NCBI RefSeq assembly: GCF_029784155.1
Contig: NC_073693.1
Span: 189,093,127 to 189,157,126, forward strand
Direction: 5' to 3'
Origin: Uranotaenia lowii
Lineage: Eukaryota; Arthropoda; Insecta; Diptera; Culicidae
DNA length: 64,000 nucleotides
Part shown: positions 24,001-36,000 of the stretch, in pieces
How the letters are laid out: the number at the start of each line of letters is the position of its first letter
How positions within the stretch are numbered: the stretch's first letter is position 1
Position numbers and translations under genes: made by a program
Notes under the pieces: generated by a model
Seen by the model: the letters and a program-made list of their open reading frames with translations, nothing else
The model's database searches: none
What the model was told of the DNA's origin: nothing

Positions 24001-27000
24001 AATTGACATCCCTGCAGGGTGCCTAGCGAGGTATTGCATGGCTACTTTTCATGCAATACTTTGCGAGGTTCCAGCAGTGATGTCTATTGAATTTATTGTT
24101 TATCAATGTGAAAAGACATACCTCTGTTAAACAGTTAATAACTTTTTTACCAAATTAGTTACGAAGTTTCCATCTACAACAAAGCTGTTCAGCGGAAAAT
24201 TTCTTTAAGGAATTTTATAAATTGGCACAAAAACTGTCAGCTGGCTCGGTTTCACAGAAGAAACAAAAATGATGTTGATTTTTCAATACAAAATATTCAA
24301 TTTTCCCATACAAACCTAAAAGTTCAAATTTACTCATGTAAAGTTACTTAAAAATTCTGCAAAAAATCATGGATGAGTTTTGGACCAAGACGAAGCTTTT
24401 TAGACCCCAGGGTTTGAGAAATTTATAAATGACCCCAAATTGACTCAGTCTAATGCTCCATATAAAATTGAACAATGTTGCTGAAAACATTAAGTGTCTG
24501 TCTCATCATCCTTGGGCGCTATTTATTTCATACAGCTAGATCGATGTTCATATTCAAAAAGACGTTTGATCAGAGCACGAATTGCAGAAGTGTGGACTTC
24601 GACTACTTCGAGTCACCACGAGGGGAGGTCGAATCTTGAGTCGCTGAGAGGAGAGGTCGTAAAGTAAGTATACGCTGGAACAGTTAAATTGTGTACCAAA
24701 GTTCTTCGAAATAACAGGTTAACTCATCCGCCATTTTGGTTGACAGATTTCCAGAATGATGACGTAGTTGTTATGAAAAATAGCGAGCATTGTATTAAAT
24801 TCTTCAGTTTTCATAAAAATTATTTTTCACGCCAATAACTTGTAATCCACTGTCCTCAAATTCATAAATTCGACTTCCCAGATTTATAAGCTTCCTTCAA
24901 AATACGATTTTATTTGCGGTTCTGCCTTAAATGCGAATTTGCTGCGGAGATGTCTAAAATTTCGTGGAAATTGTAATTATTTTAAACTATTTCCTAGGAT
25001 ATAATACACTTTAAAATTGAAAATATCGCGAAAGACACATCAGACAGTGCTTATGAATCATTTCATGCAAGTTTCGAGTTCTTTAACAGTGAAATATTAA
25101 ATTGGTAAATCATCTTTTCTAGTAACTATTTTCTTATTCGTGTTTTGGAATGATTCTAAGCTTTTTATTCAATATGTTTCATACTGAAATCAACTGTTCT
25201 ATCACCAAGTTTAGTTCTTTTATACTAATTACTGATTTTTTTTATGCAAGTGACGAAAAACGAAAATTTAAGTTTGTTTCCTTCCTATGTATTGTATAAA
25301 AAAATCTTATAACAACTACATCACCATACTTTGAGTGGGCTAATTTCACGCTTGATGTACAGTACCCTATAAAGTCATCTACACTATACCACATTTTTGT
25401 CGATGTCAAACAAATTAAATTTGTAGAAGTTCCATTATAGCCTATATGTGTTATATGAGTGTTATATGAGGAAGATTAAATAATATGTTTTCGGTTGTCA
25501 TATAAAAAATGATTAAATATTTACATGAAGATGAAAGTATCAAAAATGATTTAAGGACTTATTCTACAATATACAACTGTGAAATCTTCCATGGAGTGAG
25601 CGTGAGTTGATTGCGATAGAATGTTCAATGGTCATGATTTGATCAGAATAAATAACAGCGCTGAAGAAATATAAACCTAGCTTGTGTCTAATTGGAAAGA
25701 AATCTCAAATTACGTAACACCAATCATATCTGGAAAATCTATCATACAGAATCAAAACAATACCAAGCTAAAGAAAAATAATCCAGCCAGTGTTAAATAA
25801 CTATTCTATTCGGTAAAACAGTTAGGGTTCGTGTACCAAGATTTGTATTTGTATAATTTTTTGTGCAAGAAACCAGAATGTGATACTTGCAAAAAATTAT
25901 GCAAAATTGGTACACCAACCTCCATTAACATTACAGTAAAAAATAAGCGCAAGAGCGAAGCATCAAAGCCAAACCTCTAGAGCAAACCAATAGAATAGTC
26001 CGATTTCCATTTCAGTTTTGTGTGTGTGTAAGAATATTTGTGCATATTGGAAGGGATAAAATTTTGATTACAGTGTTTTCCCGTTTTAAATGCCACCTTG
26101 GAGTTTTGCAGTTAAAAACCAATTCTCAAAACTGAAAAGCACTGCGTGGTGAGTATACGGTTAAGGGAATCAGCAATTTTACTGTTAAAAAGTCAACCAA
26201 TCATTAAACGGGATCTTTTTAGGAAGGGTAAACATCACACTCTAAACCAATACTGTTATATGTAGAAGAAAAAAAAAACGTTTTACGAGTACAACAAACT
26301 TTCTCTCAATTTTGTAGAAAATAAATTTGGTAAAAAGTGGCTGCTACTAACAAAATCGTCAGCGTTATTATTTTTGCTTCCGGTGACAGAGCCGCGTGAC
26401 ACTTTTAAATGCATAGTTTTACGTACATCTCCGTTACTATCAACATCACCTCTAGAGCTTGCTTTTATAGCAGCTAAGGATGGTTTAAATCTTTCACCTG
26501 TTGAGTGCTTACGCACACGATCGAACGTGGGTACGGATCCGTTCTTCGGAATACCTGTTAGGGGAGATAGAGGGAAGGAGCTCGTCAGTTTCTTATTCTA
26601 GTTTAAATGCCTTTTAATTTCATTTAACATCTCAGCTTCCAAACTCACCTGACTGATGACTAGTGAAAGCCGGTTGAGAGGCATTGCGTGGCAGATTGTT
26701 GGAACCGTATTCATTGGCATCGGATTCAGAATGGTTATTCCTTGGCTTCTGTAGGGGTTTCTTCATTTCAATCTGGCTGGATTCGGACGATGAGTTGCTG
26801 GAACCGTTCTGTTCTTGGACTTTGGATTCGGTAATGGTGGGCAAGGTGGCCACGGCATGCATGCCACCCTGTTGTGCGGCCAGTTGATCTAACGCCAAGC
26901 TCGAGTGTACACCCGGATCGGCATTTAGGGGAGCCTTCAGTCTTTTTTCCATTGTACCATCGGGTAATTGCACCATGAAGTAGGAACCTCCGATCGAACC

Positions 27001-30000
27001 TCGTTCCATTTGCATACGTTTCTCTTCATACATGCGTTGCATCAGGGGCTTCATCTTATCTTTATCCTCCTTAGGATACCTAAAAGAAAACAAATCATAG
27101 ACCAATCAGTTGGCTGCTCTGGCCGGAGCTTAGGCTTAGCCTCATAAATTCACTTACGTGAGCGGTCTCATCATAGCACCAAATACTGCGCAGTTCAAAA
27201 TAATACCAGCTAATATGAGAGTTGAGTTCTTCCAGTCGAAGTTTGCCAGCAGCCAATTGGCCAAAGGCGCAAAGACAAACGTTCCGAACCCGGACCCACA
27301 GACCGCAATACCGGTGGCCAGGGAACGCTTCGTTTCAAAGTAATAGCCGACTGCCACGACCGCGGGCAGATAGATGAAACCGAATCCGATGCCACCCATC
27401 ACGCCGTAGGTCAGCATCATCATGGTCACGTTTGTGCTTAAGGTACTCAGAGCAAATGCCGCGCTGGAGATTATGCTTCCGGCTATACACACCGTCCGGC
27501 AGCCGTACTTGTTGGCGAGGGCCGATACGACGGGACCGGCGCTTAAGTACATTCCGCTAAGTAAGCTGCCCACCCACGCGACCGTTCCCTTGCCCTCGCC
27601 GAAGTACACCACGAAATCATTCAGAAACACGCCGAAGGTATACGCGATACCGTCCACAATCATATTACACATAAACGACGCAAATACAATCACCCATCCG
27701 TAGCTGGAAATAGAAAGAAGAGAGAGCAGATTTTAGAATTTATGCAAAACTTAGGAATTTCAAGAAAACTTAATCAACATTAACACGAGTTTCGAAAAAT
27801 ACATCCTTTGGAATTCATTTAAAAGTGTAGGGTAAGTGTAGGGTAACTGAAAAATATGCTTGCTTGAAATAAACATCTTCCAAAAACTAATAACGGACTA
27901 AGCTGCTGCGGTTTTATCCGAGTTTGCCCTGATATTTAATACAAAATTTGGGAAAAGTTCGGTCTGGCTCGGTTTTCCGGATTTCATTGGAAAATGCTGG
28001 GATCTATTCACCATTTTTACCAAATCGAACAAAAAAATCAAATTGTATGATAAAATGTTTAAACTTATGCATCCAAAACGAGAATTTTAGAGTAAGTTTT
28101 GAAAAAATAATCATGAAAGGTTTTGTGGAATCCTAAAATACGATTTAAAATCTGCTGATAACCTTCCATGAACGTTTTTTAAAAGTTTTTTTTTTGCAAT
28201 TGATTTGCTATTGATATTGCCTGGAATCATCGTAACAAGTTGTTTTTGTTAATTGCATATTTTTACAAATTTTGCTCCATTTGAAAAATAGTGTGAATAT
28301 TACGCAATACGAAATGAGTTATCCCTCTCAAGTTACGTCAATCTTTTTAAGACATTTAAAACCTCATCGGTTTATTCATCCTAGAAATGTCAAATGGGTT
28401 GATTACAATGAACATAAAGTCAATTTTATGGTCTCCAAATGTAATAAAAATTACCGCCCATTTTCCAAAGTTTTCAAGTTCACCGTTTTCCTAAGAAAAA
28501 TTTGACAGACAAATTAAAAAACCGCAAAATGGTATTGTTGAAAAAAGTAGCGTTAACAAGCTTTTGACAATAAAAAGAATAATTTTTTCAACGAACTCTA
28601 GTTATATCATAAACAATATTGATTTTTCGAAGTACGGACCTCAACCTCGACTCAATCCAACTTTTTCCAAAATTTACAATATCTCGATTTGCAAGTGGAA
28701 TTGACAAGTTTTATAATGATTGCACCTCTTTCAAGTCAAATTTTTGCTAGAAAAAAAAGTCTTTCTTCTGAGTGATTTGTCAGTATTAAACCGGTTCTAG
28801 TTAAATTTTACTACCCAATAATACAATTAGATTGGGTTTAATTTTCATAAATATACCCTTTTCTGTTAAAGCTTAGCAAACAATAACAAATTGGAAAACA
28901 ATTACAGAGCAAACATTCGATATTTTTCATAATTTGCAAAAGCTATTAACTTTAGATGGATGAAAGAAGTTGTTGTAATAAAATTCGTGTTACAAATGGT
29001 TGAAGTTGTTGTAAAAGTAGAATTTTGATAATGATTATTTTGACTTTTTACGATTTTCAATCTTACTATCTTCCAGAGGCTATCCAAGCTCTCAATATTA
29101 AAACTAGAGTACCGTAAAACGGGGTAAGATTGATCACTGTTTTTAATATTTCTCGATTATTTTTTCCGTTAAGGGGAATGTAGCATGTTTCATATTTTTA
29201 AGACGTACTGGACTCCAATGAACGTAAAACATGGATGCAGAAATTTATTAACCTTCTTTAAATTTAATTTAAAAATCGATTTCGTCTTTGGCCGAATATG
29301 TCGAATAGGGCCTATTTTCATTTATTAAATTTATATAATCAGAGACTTGTCAAATTCTTCAAATCATTTTGGATAATTTATAAAATATCCAAATGTAATG
29401 TTGAACATGTTAGGTGTATTAGTGTATCTATCATGGTAGATGTACAGGAGAATGCTGACAAGTATCGCTATATACTTCAATACTCGATTATTCCAGATTT
29501 TCTTCATATATATATAAATAAATCCAATCAAGCGTTAGAGATAAGTCAAATCAGGCCGGGATGCCCGGCTTTATTCAAATTAGTTGCTAAATCAAATTAA
29601 AAACTCCAATTCAATATTTTGTATTTATGAACGATTTTTAAACTACAGACCCCGTTCGATTTTGGCAACACTCCCGTACATTTTGTGCTGCCAAAATCGA
29701 ATGTTGCCAAAATCGAACGGTTTTTTTCCTCAACTTTTCTTCAGATATTTTTACAAATCAAATCAAAAACGTTATTTTCAGTCAATTTCCGACCATTTGC
29801 AGACATTTGTTTATTTTTATCATCATGTTTTTGATGCATTTGGCACTTTTCTTGTTTTGTTTATCATGTTTGTTTTCATTTGTCATATTTGCTGTTTTTG
29901 TCATTCTTTATCATTTTTTAGTTGTTTTTTTTTGTCATTTTCAGTCTTTTGTTTGAATTTGTTTTTTAAGTTTTTGAATTTTTCATCTTTTTGTAATTTT

Positions 30001-33000
30001 TGAGTACTTTATAAAATTTTTAAAAAAATTTTGTAATTATAGTTGCATTTTATCACCATTTCAGAGCATAAAAACGTATTTATGGTGTTTGTCTAAATTA
30101 AATTGGTCCTGTTATAACGAAAACAAAAAAGATAATGTTGTTTCTAAAAACCGTTCGATTTTGGCACGTGTGCCAAAATCGGATGTTGCCAAAATTGAAT
30201 GTTGCCAAAATCGAGTGTTGTCAAAAACGAACGGGGTCTATAATTCAAAATGAACATAAATTTTTGTTTGATCTCTAGATACGATTTTAATACTGCTGCT
30301 ATGATTCAATGATAACTTTATATTCAAGTTATTTTTTTCACTTTCCTCTTGTATGTTTTTGGCATAGATTTTGTTAAAATTTGCCTTTTTTATAAAATTA
30401 AAAAAAAAACCTCCTAAATTGCCTGACCGTGTGGTTTGAAGTATGGTATGCTTAAGGTTAAAGATCATCGTTCTTTTAAACAACTATTTTGAAGATGTCT
30501 TGCTCGTATTCGACTTTCATCTTCGATATCAAATACCTAAAAAATTTCAAATTGGTTGGCACCTGTTTCGGCGTGTTTTGCCCAGATTTCACAGGAACCC
30601 ATTCTCTTTGGTGATAAAGGCCCTAGAAGCGGCAAGTCCCCTGATGTACTTTCAGTTTTGGTGACATTTTTTAAATCTCAGATACCCCTACTTGAAAAAG
30701 ATCTTGCATCATCTGATTTAAAAAATCAACTCAAAAACATGAGGGGCCTTAAGATGGAAGAAATAGAAGGAAATTGAAATAATTAATTTTGTATTTTTAT
30801 TAAATACCTAACAAAATATATAACCGAATATTTGGTCGAATATTCGTTTGGCCGAATAGTTGAAAAGGCCAATATTCGGTATTCGGCCGTTCGCTGAATA
30901 CCACTATTCGGTACATCTATAGTTTCGAATAACCTTTTGTCATAGACTTGCTAACTCTAGGAAAATGTCCCTATTTTTTAAATATCAAAAATTGACCTCA
31001 AATTACAACAAAAACTACACCAAAACTATACACTCAAACCTAAAAGATGAGTTTAAAATAGGGAAAACTTGGTTTGTTTTTTAAAATTTCAAATGTAAGT
31101 AACGATTTAATTTCATAATCTTGAAATATCATTTTTTTCGAAGTCTCGCAAACAAACACCCTTCCTGATAAAAATCAAAGCGTATAGAAGCAGCAGGTTG
31201 ATTTATGTGACAGTTAAACTTTTTTCCTTAGTAAATTTATAGTTTTCGTGTAGTTTTTGTTTTAATTTTTTGATATTTAAACAATAGGAACATTTTCCAA
31301 GAGTAAGCCAGTCTAGGACAAAAGGCTAGAAACCCTATCAAATGGAAAAGTTTAAAGGAAAAAAATAAAGGAGAATAGTGCGAGGGTCTCGATAATTGGA
31401 AGAAGGCAATATTTCATTTTTTTTAGATAAATTTTATAAGTAATGTTAAAAAATTAGCCCCTTAATTTATGCAACATCATGGTCCATCTTTCGATTTTAA
31501 TTGTTGTTCGGCCTAAACACACGAACTGCCTTAGTTTATCAATTATTAGCATTTGTAAATATTATGAAGGTGTTTTGTTTTCTTTATGGTCAAGAAAACT
31601 CGTTAAAACCGTCAACATAGAGACTGATCAATGTTACCCCAAAGCATCAAATTCTAAACCAAGACGAAATCGATTTTCAAATCAAATTTAAAGTAGGTAG
31701 TCTAAGAAATTTCTGAGTCCAGTGTTGGTTTTAAAAATATGAAACATGCACATTTCCCTTAACAGAAAAAATAATCGAGAAATATTGAAACAAATGATCA
31801 ATCTTACCCCGTTTTACGGTACGTCATTTTTTGTAATATTGATGCTTTGTTTTGATTTAAGAAAGTCATATCAATAAAATAAAAGTTCATAAAATCGCAC
31901 ATATAATATACGGCGTATAACAGGACACAACACTTGATGTTCTTACTAACATAAAAGGATTTAAAATTACCTTTCTTGTGTTCATAAAATCGATTTAAAA
32001 ATCATAAATTCCAATCGATTTAAAAATCATAAATAATAAATCGGAGTTTAAGAAGAGGTTGCTTGAAGAATTCATGGAGTAAAACGACATGTTAGATAAA
32101 TTATACTAGAACAAACAGACGGAACGATTAATCATTAGTTATTAAAAGAAGAAATTGAAATGAAATATTTATGCCAGATTGTAACAAATTAAAAGATTGT
32201 CATCTTACGTTGCAAGAATAAACATTATAAATAAATAAAAATAAATAAAAAATATCTATGGAATTTATTGGAATTCAAAACAAGTTCAAGGGCGTTTTTT
32301 TCAAAAAATCAGCTTGTATGCAGTTATACCCCTTTGACTCCAAGGACCTCAAATATTAATTTATGTGTATTTTGTCTTGGTAGAGAATCATGTTTATATT
32401 TTGTTATAAATTCTTCATCAAGTTTTTGTCTGATTGATTTTGTCCTCATCGCAGAGAAAGAAACTAATTGCAAACAACAAACAGAATGTAAGTAAACAAT
32501 GAGTCTTAAATAGACGCATGTACATTGCTTATCGCTTTCTCCAAGATGCAACAGTATAAACATTCATACAATTTTCCTTAAGCTTATTCATCAGGTTTAA
32601 CATTTAGTCTAATGGATCATAAATGTCAAAAATATAATTTAACATGATTGAAAGAGTTAAAATAGTCACATGCATATTTGTATTATAAAAAAATCTTCGG
32701 AAAATACTCAAATTTCCATTGCTTATGAATCACCCTGACAAAAACATTGACACATTTCGCCGATAACTACACTTACCCGCCATCCGGTGGAGGCGGCATG
32801 TCGTGATATTCACACCCATCGTCATCCTCTGGCGCATCCTCCTGCAGTTCGGCCGTTAACCTCGACGCCTCCTCGCAAGCTATATCACTATCAGTCTGCG
32901 GGGGAGAAAGAAGAAAAAAATGGTCAATTTAAGAACTATGTGCGAGAAAATTGTCTAATTAGGTATTATTGAGTGAGAAAGAAATTATCATACGATACGG

Positions 33001-36000
33001 TCAAACGAAAACTACAATGAGAAGCGGAAATAAATGTCGTAATAGACAAAAGAGCATAACTAATAGTTTTGTCGATGATTTTTACTCTGCATAGCATGGC
33101 ATAAACTAATCTGTAGACCTCCCTCGCCTGCCTCTGGACTCGAATTACCGAACATGCTTAGTTCGGTTCGGAGGGGAAGTTAAACGAAGCAGAACAGACA
33201 GTCGGTACACAAATTGATATAATCAGCCTTAATGAATTTGAGTGTCAACAAGTCGTAAGTTTAAATTTATTTATCACTTTCAAACGCCCGAGACGGACAT
33301 TTCACTGAGCACTAACATCTCATCGCTCTTTTAAGGGAATTGCTAAGAAAGCTTGTTTTGGAGTTGTTGCTTAGCTTAAATGTCTAATTCTAAAAGTTTC
33401 AAAAGACCTTTTACACAATCCGCAACAAATATTTTACGCTTAAAAGCCAAATTGAAACAAGTGAAGCTACCCACTAACATTCCACTGTGCTGAAAAAATC
33501 TCTTCTAGGCTCAGCGTACCACACACGTTTCTGTTTTTTTTTCCAATTCGTTTTCGGATTGACGAGATATAGGTCATGTGACAATTAAAATCATTTTCCC
33601 AAAACCACCAAGATGACGCATCGGGTAATTTGCGGTTGCCGAAAATAGAACGTGTAGGTCTAGTATTGAAGAAATGTCTCATAAATCTAATATTTGTCAT
33701 GTGGGTCCTTTGTCACTAGAAAATTCCAGTCTGACCAGTGAAGTGTTTTATATTTCAGACTTTTTGATAGTTTTGATTCACAATGAAACGCACAATGAAA
33801 CCGTTTGAAAAACAATGAAATGGTGTTCTGAAGTATAAATATCAATTAATAATCCGTTTTGTAGAAAACCGCTTGAATTTTTTAATACATTAATCGATTT
33901 TCATGAAATTTGGCCAGATACTAGAATGTATTTTTTTTACATAATATCACACAATTTTGAGATAAAACCATGAAATGTGACAAAATTGCAACTTATTGTG
34001 TGAGGCAATTTCAATTTTCACTACTTCTACTAATAAAACTGTATCTCTATTCATAGTGCTCGCAGAATGTTCAAAACTCAATGATGTAACAATTGATAAG
34101 TTAAACTAGCTTGTGTGAAAGTTTCGTGAAAAAAGAAGAGAGATGGAGAAATGTCAGAGAAATGGAAGCCTGTCAAAGTTGGAAGTTTGTGCGCGGCTCT
34201 ACGCAGTTCCATTCTTTTTTTAATGCAACTGTAAGTGGTTCAAAACTCATCCATGATTTTTTACAGAATTTTTAAGTACCGTCAACTGAGGCATCATGCA
34301 ACACTTTCCAACTTCAATGGCTTCTAAAAACTTGATGTCCACAGCAGGGCCGTAGAAAGAACCAACTCATGGGGGGGGGGGGGGGGATATTTTGATGAAA
34401 AATTTGTTCGTAGAACAGTTTTGCTTAAATAATGCATGTAGGGGAGATAAGGGCATAACGAGCACCCAGGGCATAATGAGCACTCCTTTTTTCTACATAA
34501 GTACGTATTTTCTTAAACAAATTTTCATAAGGACTTGTTTCGTACTACCTATAGTATTAATTTTTCACCAAAAAAGAAATATCCTTTTGATATTAACAGA
34601 AATATTAAATAATAACCAGCTAGGTTCACAAGTGACGAAAATATTATAATTTTTGAGCACCACCAAATAAGCCTTGACCTTTAAATCATCTTGATCTAAA
34701 ATGTACGCATTGTTTCTCAATTTTCAACATCATAATTTTTTTTTATTTTTCACTTTAATCAATTTTAAAACGCTTTTTAACTTTAATTTGTTCACTAGAG
34801 GCGAACAGAGCACTATCAATAAAGGCATAATGAGCATTTTCTGCCGTATAATCTAGCAGCGAATTCAACTCGATGAAGTCAACTGTCGATTTGGCCTATT
34901 GGTAAGGTGTCGGAGAGGTAATCAGTAGATTCGAGTTCGATTCCTGTTCGAGGGGATTTTTTTTGCACATACCATTTATGATTGATTTTTTTTTATTGTT
35001 ACATTAGACGGCTAATAGCACCAAAGCATCATCCGTCAAACAAAACACCAGAAACATAATTTATGAGCATATGTTTATTCTTTGAATTCTACAAACAGAC
35101 ATAGATTATTTTGTTATTGCTTTCTTTGATGAATCTACGCCTTTTAGTGCAATCATGATCATGAATGATAAATGAAAAAAAAATCACCTCGACCAGGAAT
35201 CAAACTCGAGCCTACTGATTACCTCTCCGACATCCAACCAATAGGCCAAATCGTCAGACGATACAGGTTAAGCTGTAGCTCTATTACTCAGTTGACTTCA
35301 TCGAGTCGAATTCGCTACTAGATTCCCCGGCAGAAAACGCTCATTATGCCTTCATTAATGGTGCTCATACTGCCTAGGGGGGTTTCTCATTATGCCTTCA
35401 CAGTGACTGGTTTTCAGCTTTCGGCTAAAATTTTTATAATGCATTTTTAAACGTTTTTATCTACTTTTTCAAGTTTCATCCAATTAGGCCACAGACTATT
35501 TGAGTGTCTGAACACGAAACAATGATGTAATTCACATATTACAGCTGTTCTCTATGGTTAAATAAGCGTTTTCCTTAAGGTGGCCATTATGCCCTCATCT
35601 CCCCTACAAGTGAAAGAAATGTATATTTACTAAGTATAAATCGTTCGGATTGAAGTTATTTTGCTTTAAAAGTAATTTATTTTTGAAAACGAGTCCTAGG
35701 AGTTACCAATTTTATTTTCATGAAGCTTTAAAAAATATGTCAGTTGCCTCCAGGAAAGTTTATTAATGACAGGTGTGCCAACTGCATCGTTGATAAAAGT
35801 CGCAAATGATACAATGATATAGAAACGACTATAATCGAAACATAGTAAAGGATTTTGAACGCTTCATTTACAAAGAAACTTTTTTTACTCATTTTAATTA
35901 GCAAGCTAATTTTTTCGAGCCACGAGCATAACGATTGTAAGCATGGGTGAAAATGTATAAAATATTCTGAAATAAAAGTAAAATAAGATTTATTTTCTAC

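Larger units (their letters stand above)
19959..24549. mobile_element. Outer foldback element (4.6 kb) containing three inner foldbacks and a LINE 3' end
   Basis: The left arm (19959 to about 20052) starts GAACATCAATCTAGCTGTAC. The right arm (about 24457-24549) ends with its reverse complement, GTACAGCTAGATCGATGTTC in imperfect form. Both carry AATAGCGCCCA and CAGCAACATTGTTCAATTTT. The arms stop matching just after ATGGAG, where the inner elements start. The contents are the palindromes 20054-21765, 22633-23384 and 23648-24454 plus a LINE fragment. The simplest reading is repeated insertion of inverted-repeat elements into one another. Confidence 0.75.

Noticed and set aside
29584..30003. 139-codon ORF rich in Phe/Cys/Ser
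   Set aside because: It is a translation of the poly-T centre of a MITE.
34372..34386. G homopolymer as G-quadruplex signal
   Set aside because: It is a single run without spaced G-tracts and may be a sequencing artefact.
34892..34960. Possible functional tRNA gene
   Set aside because: It has A- and B-box-like motifs only. I could not form a full cloverleaf with a paired acceptor stem, and an inverted copy lies in the opposite arm of a transposon.
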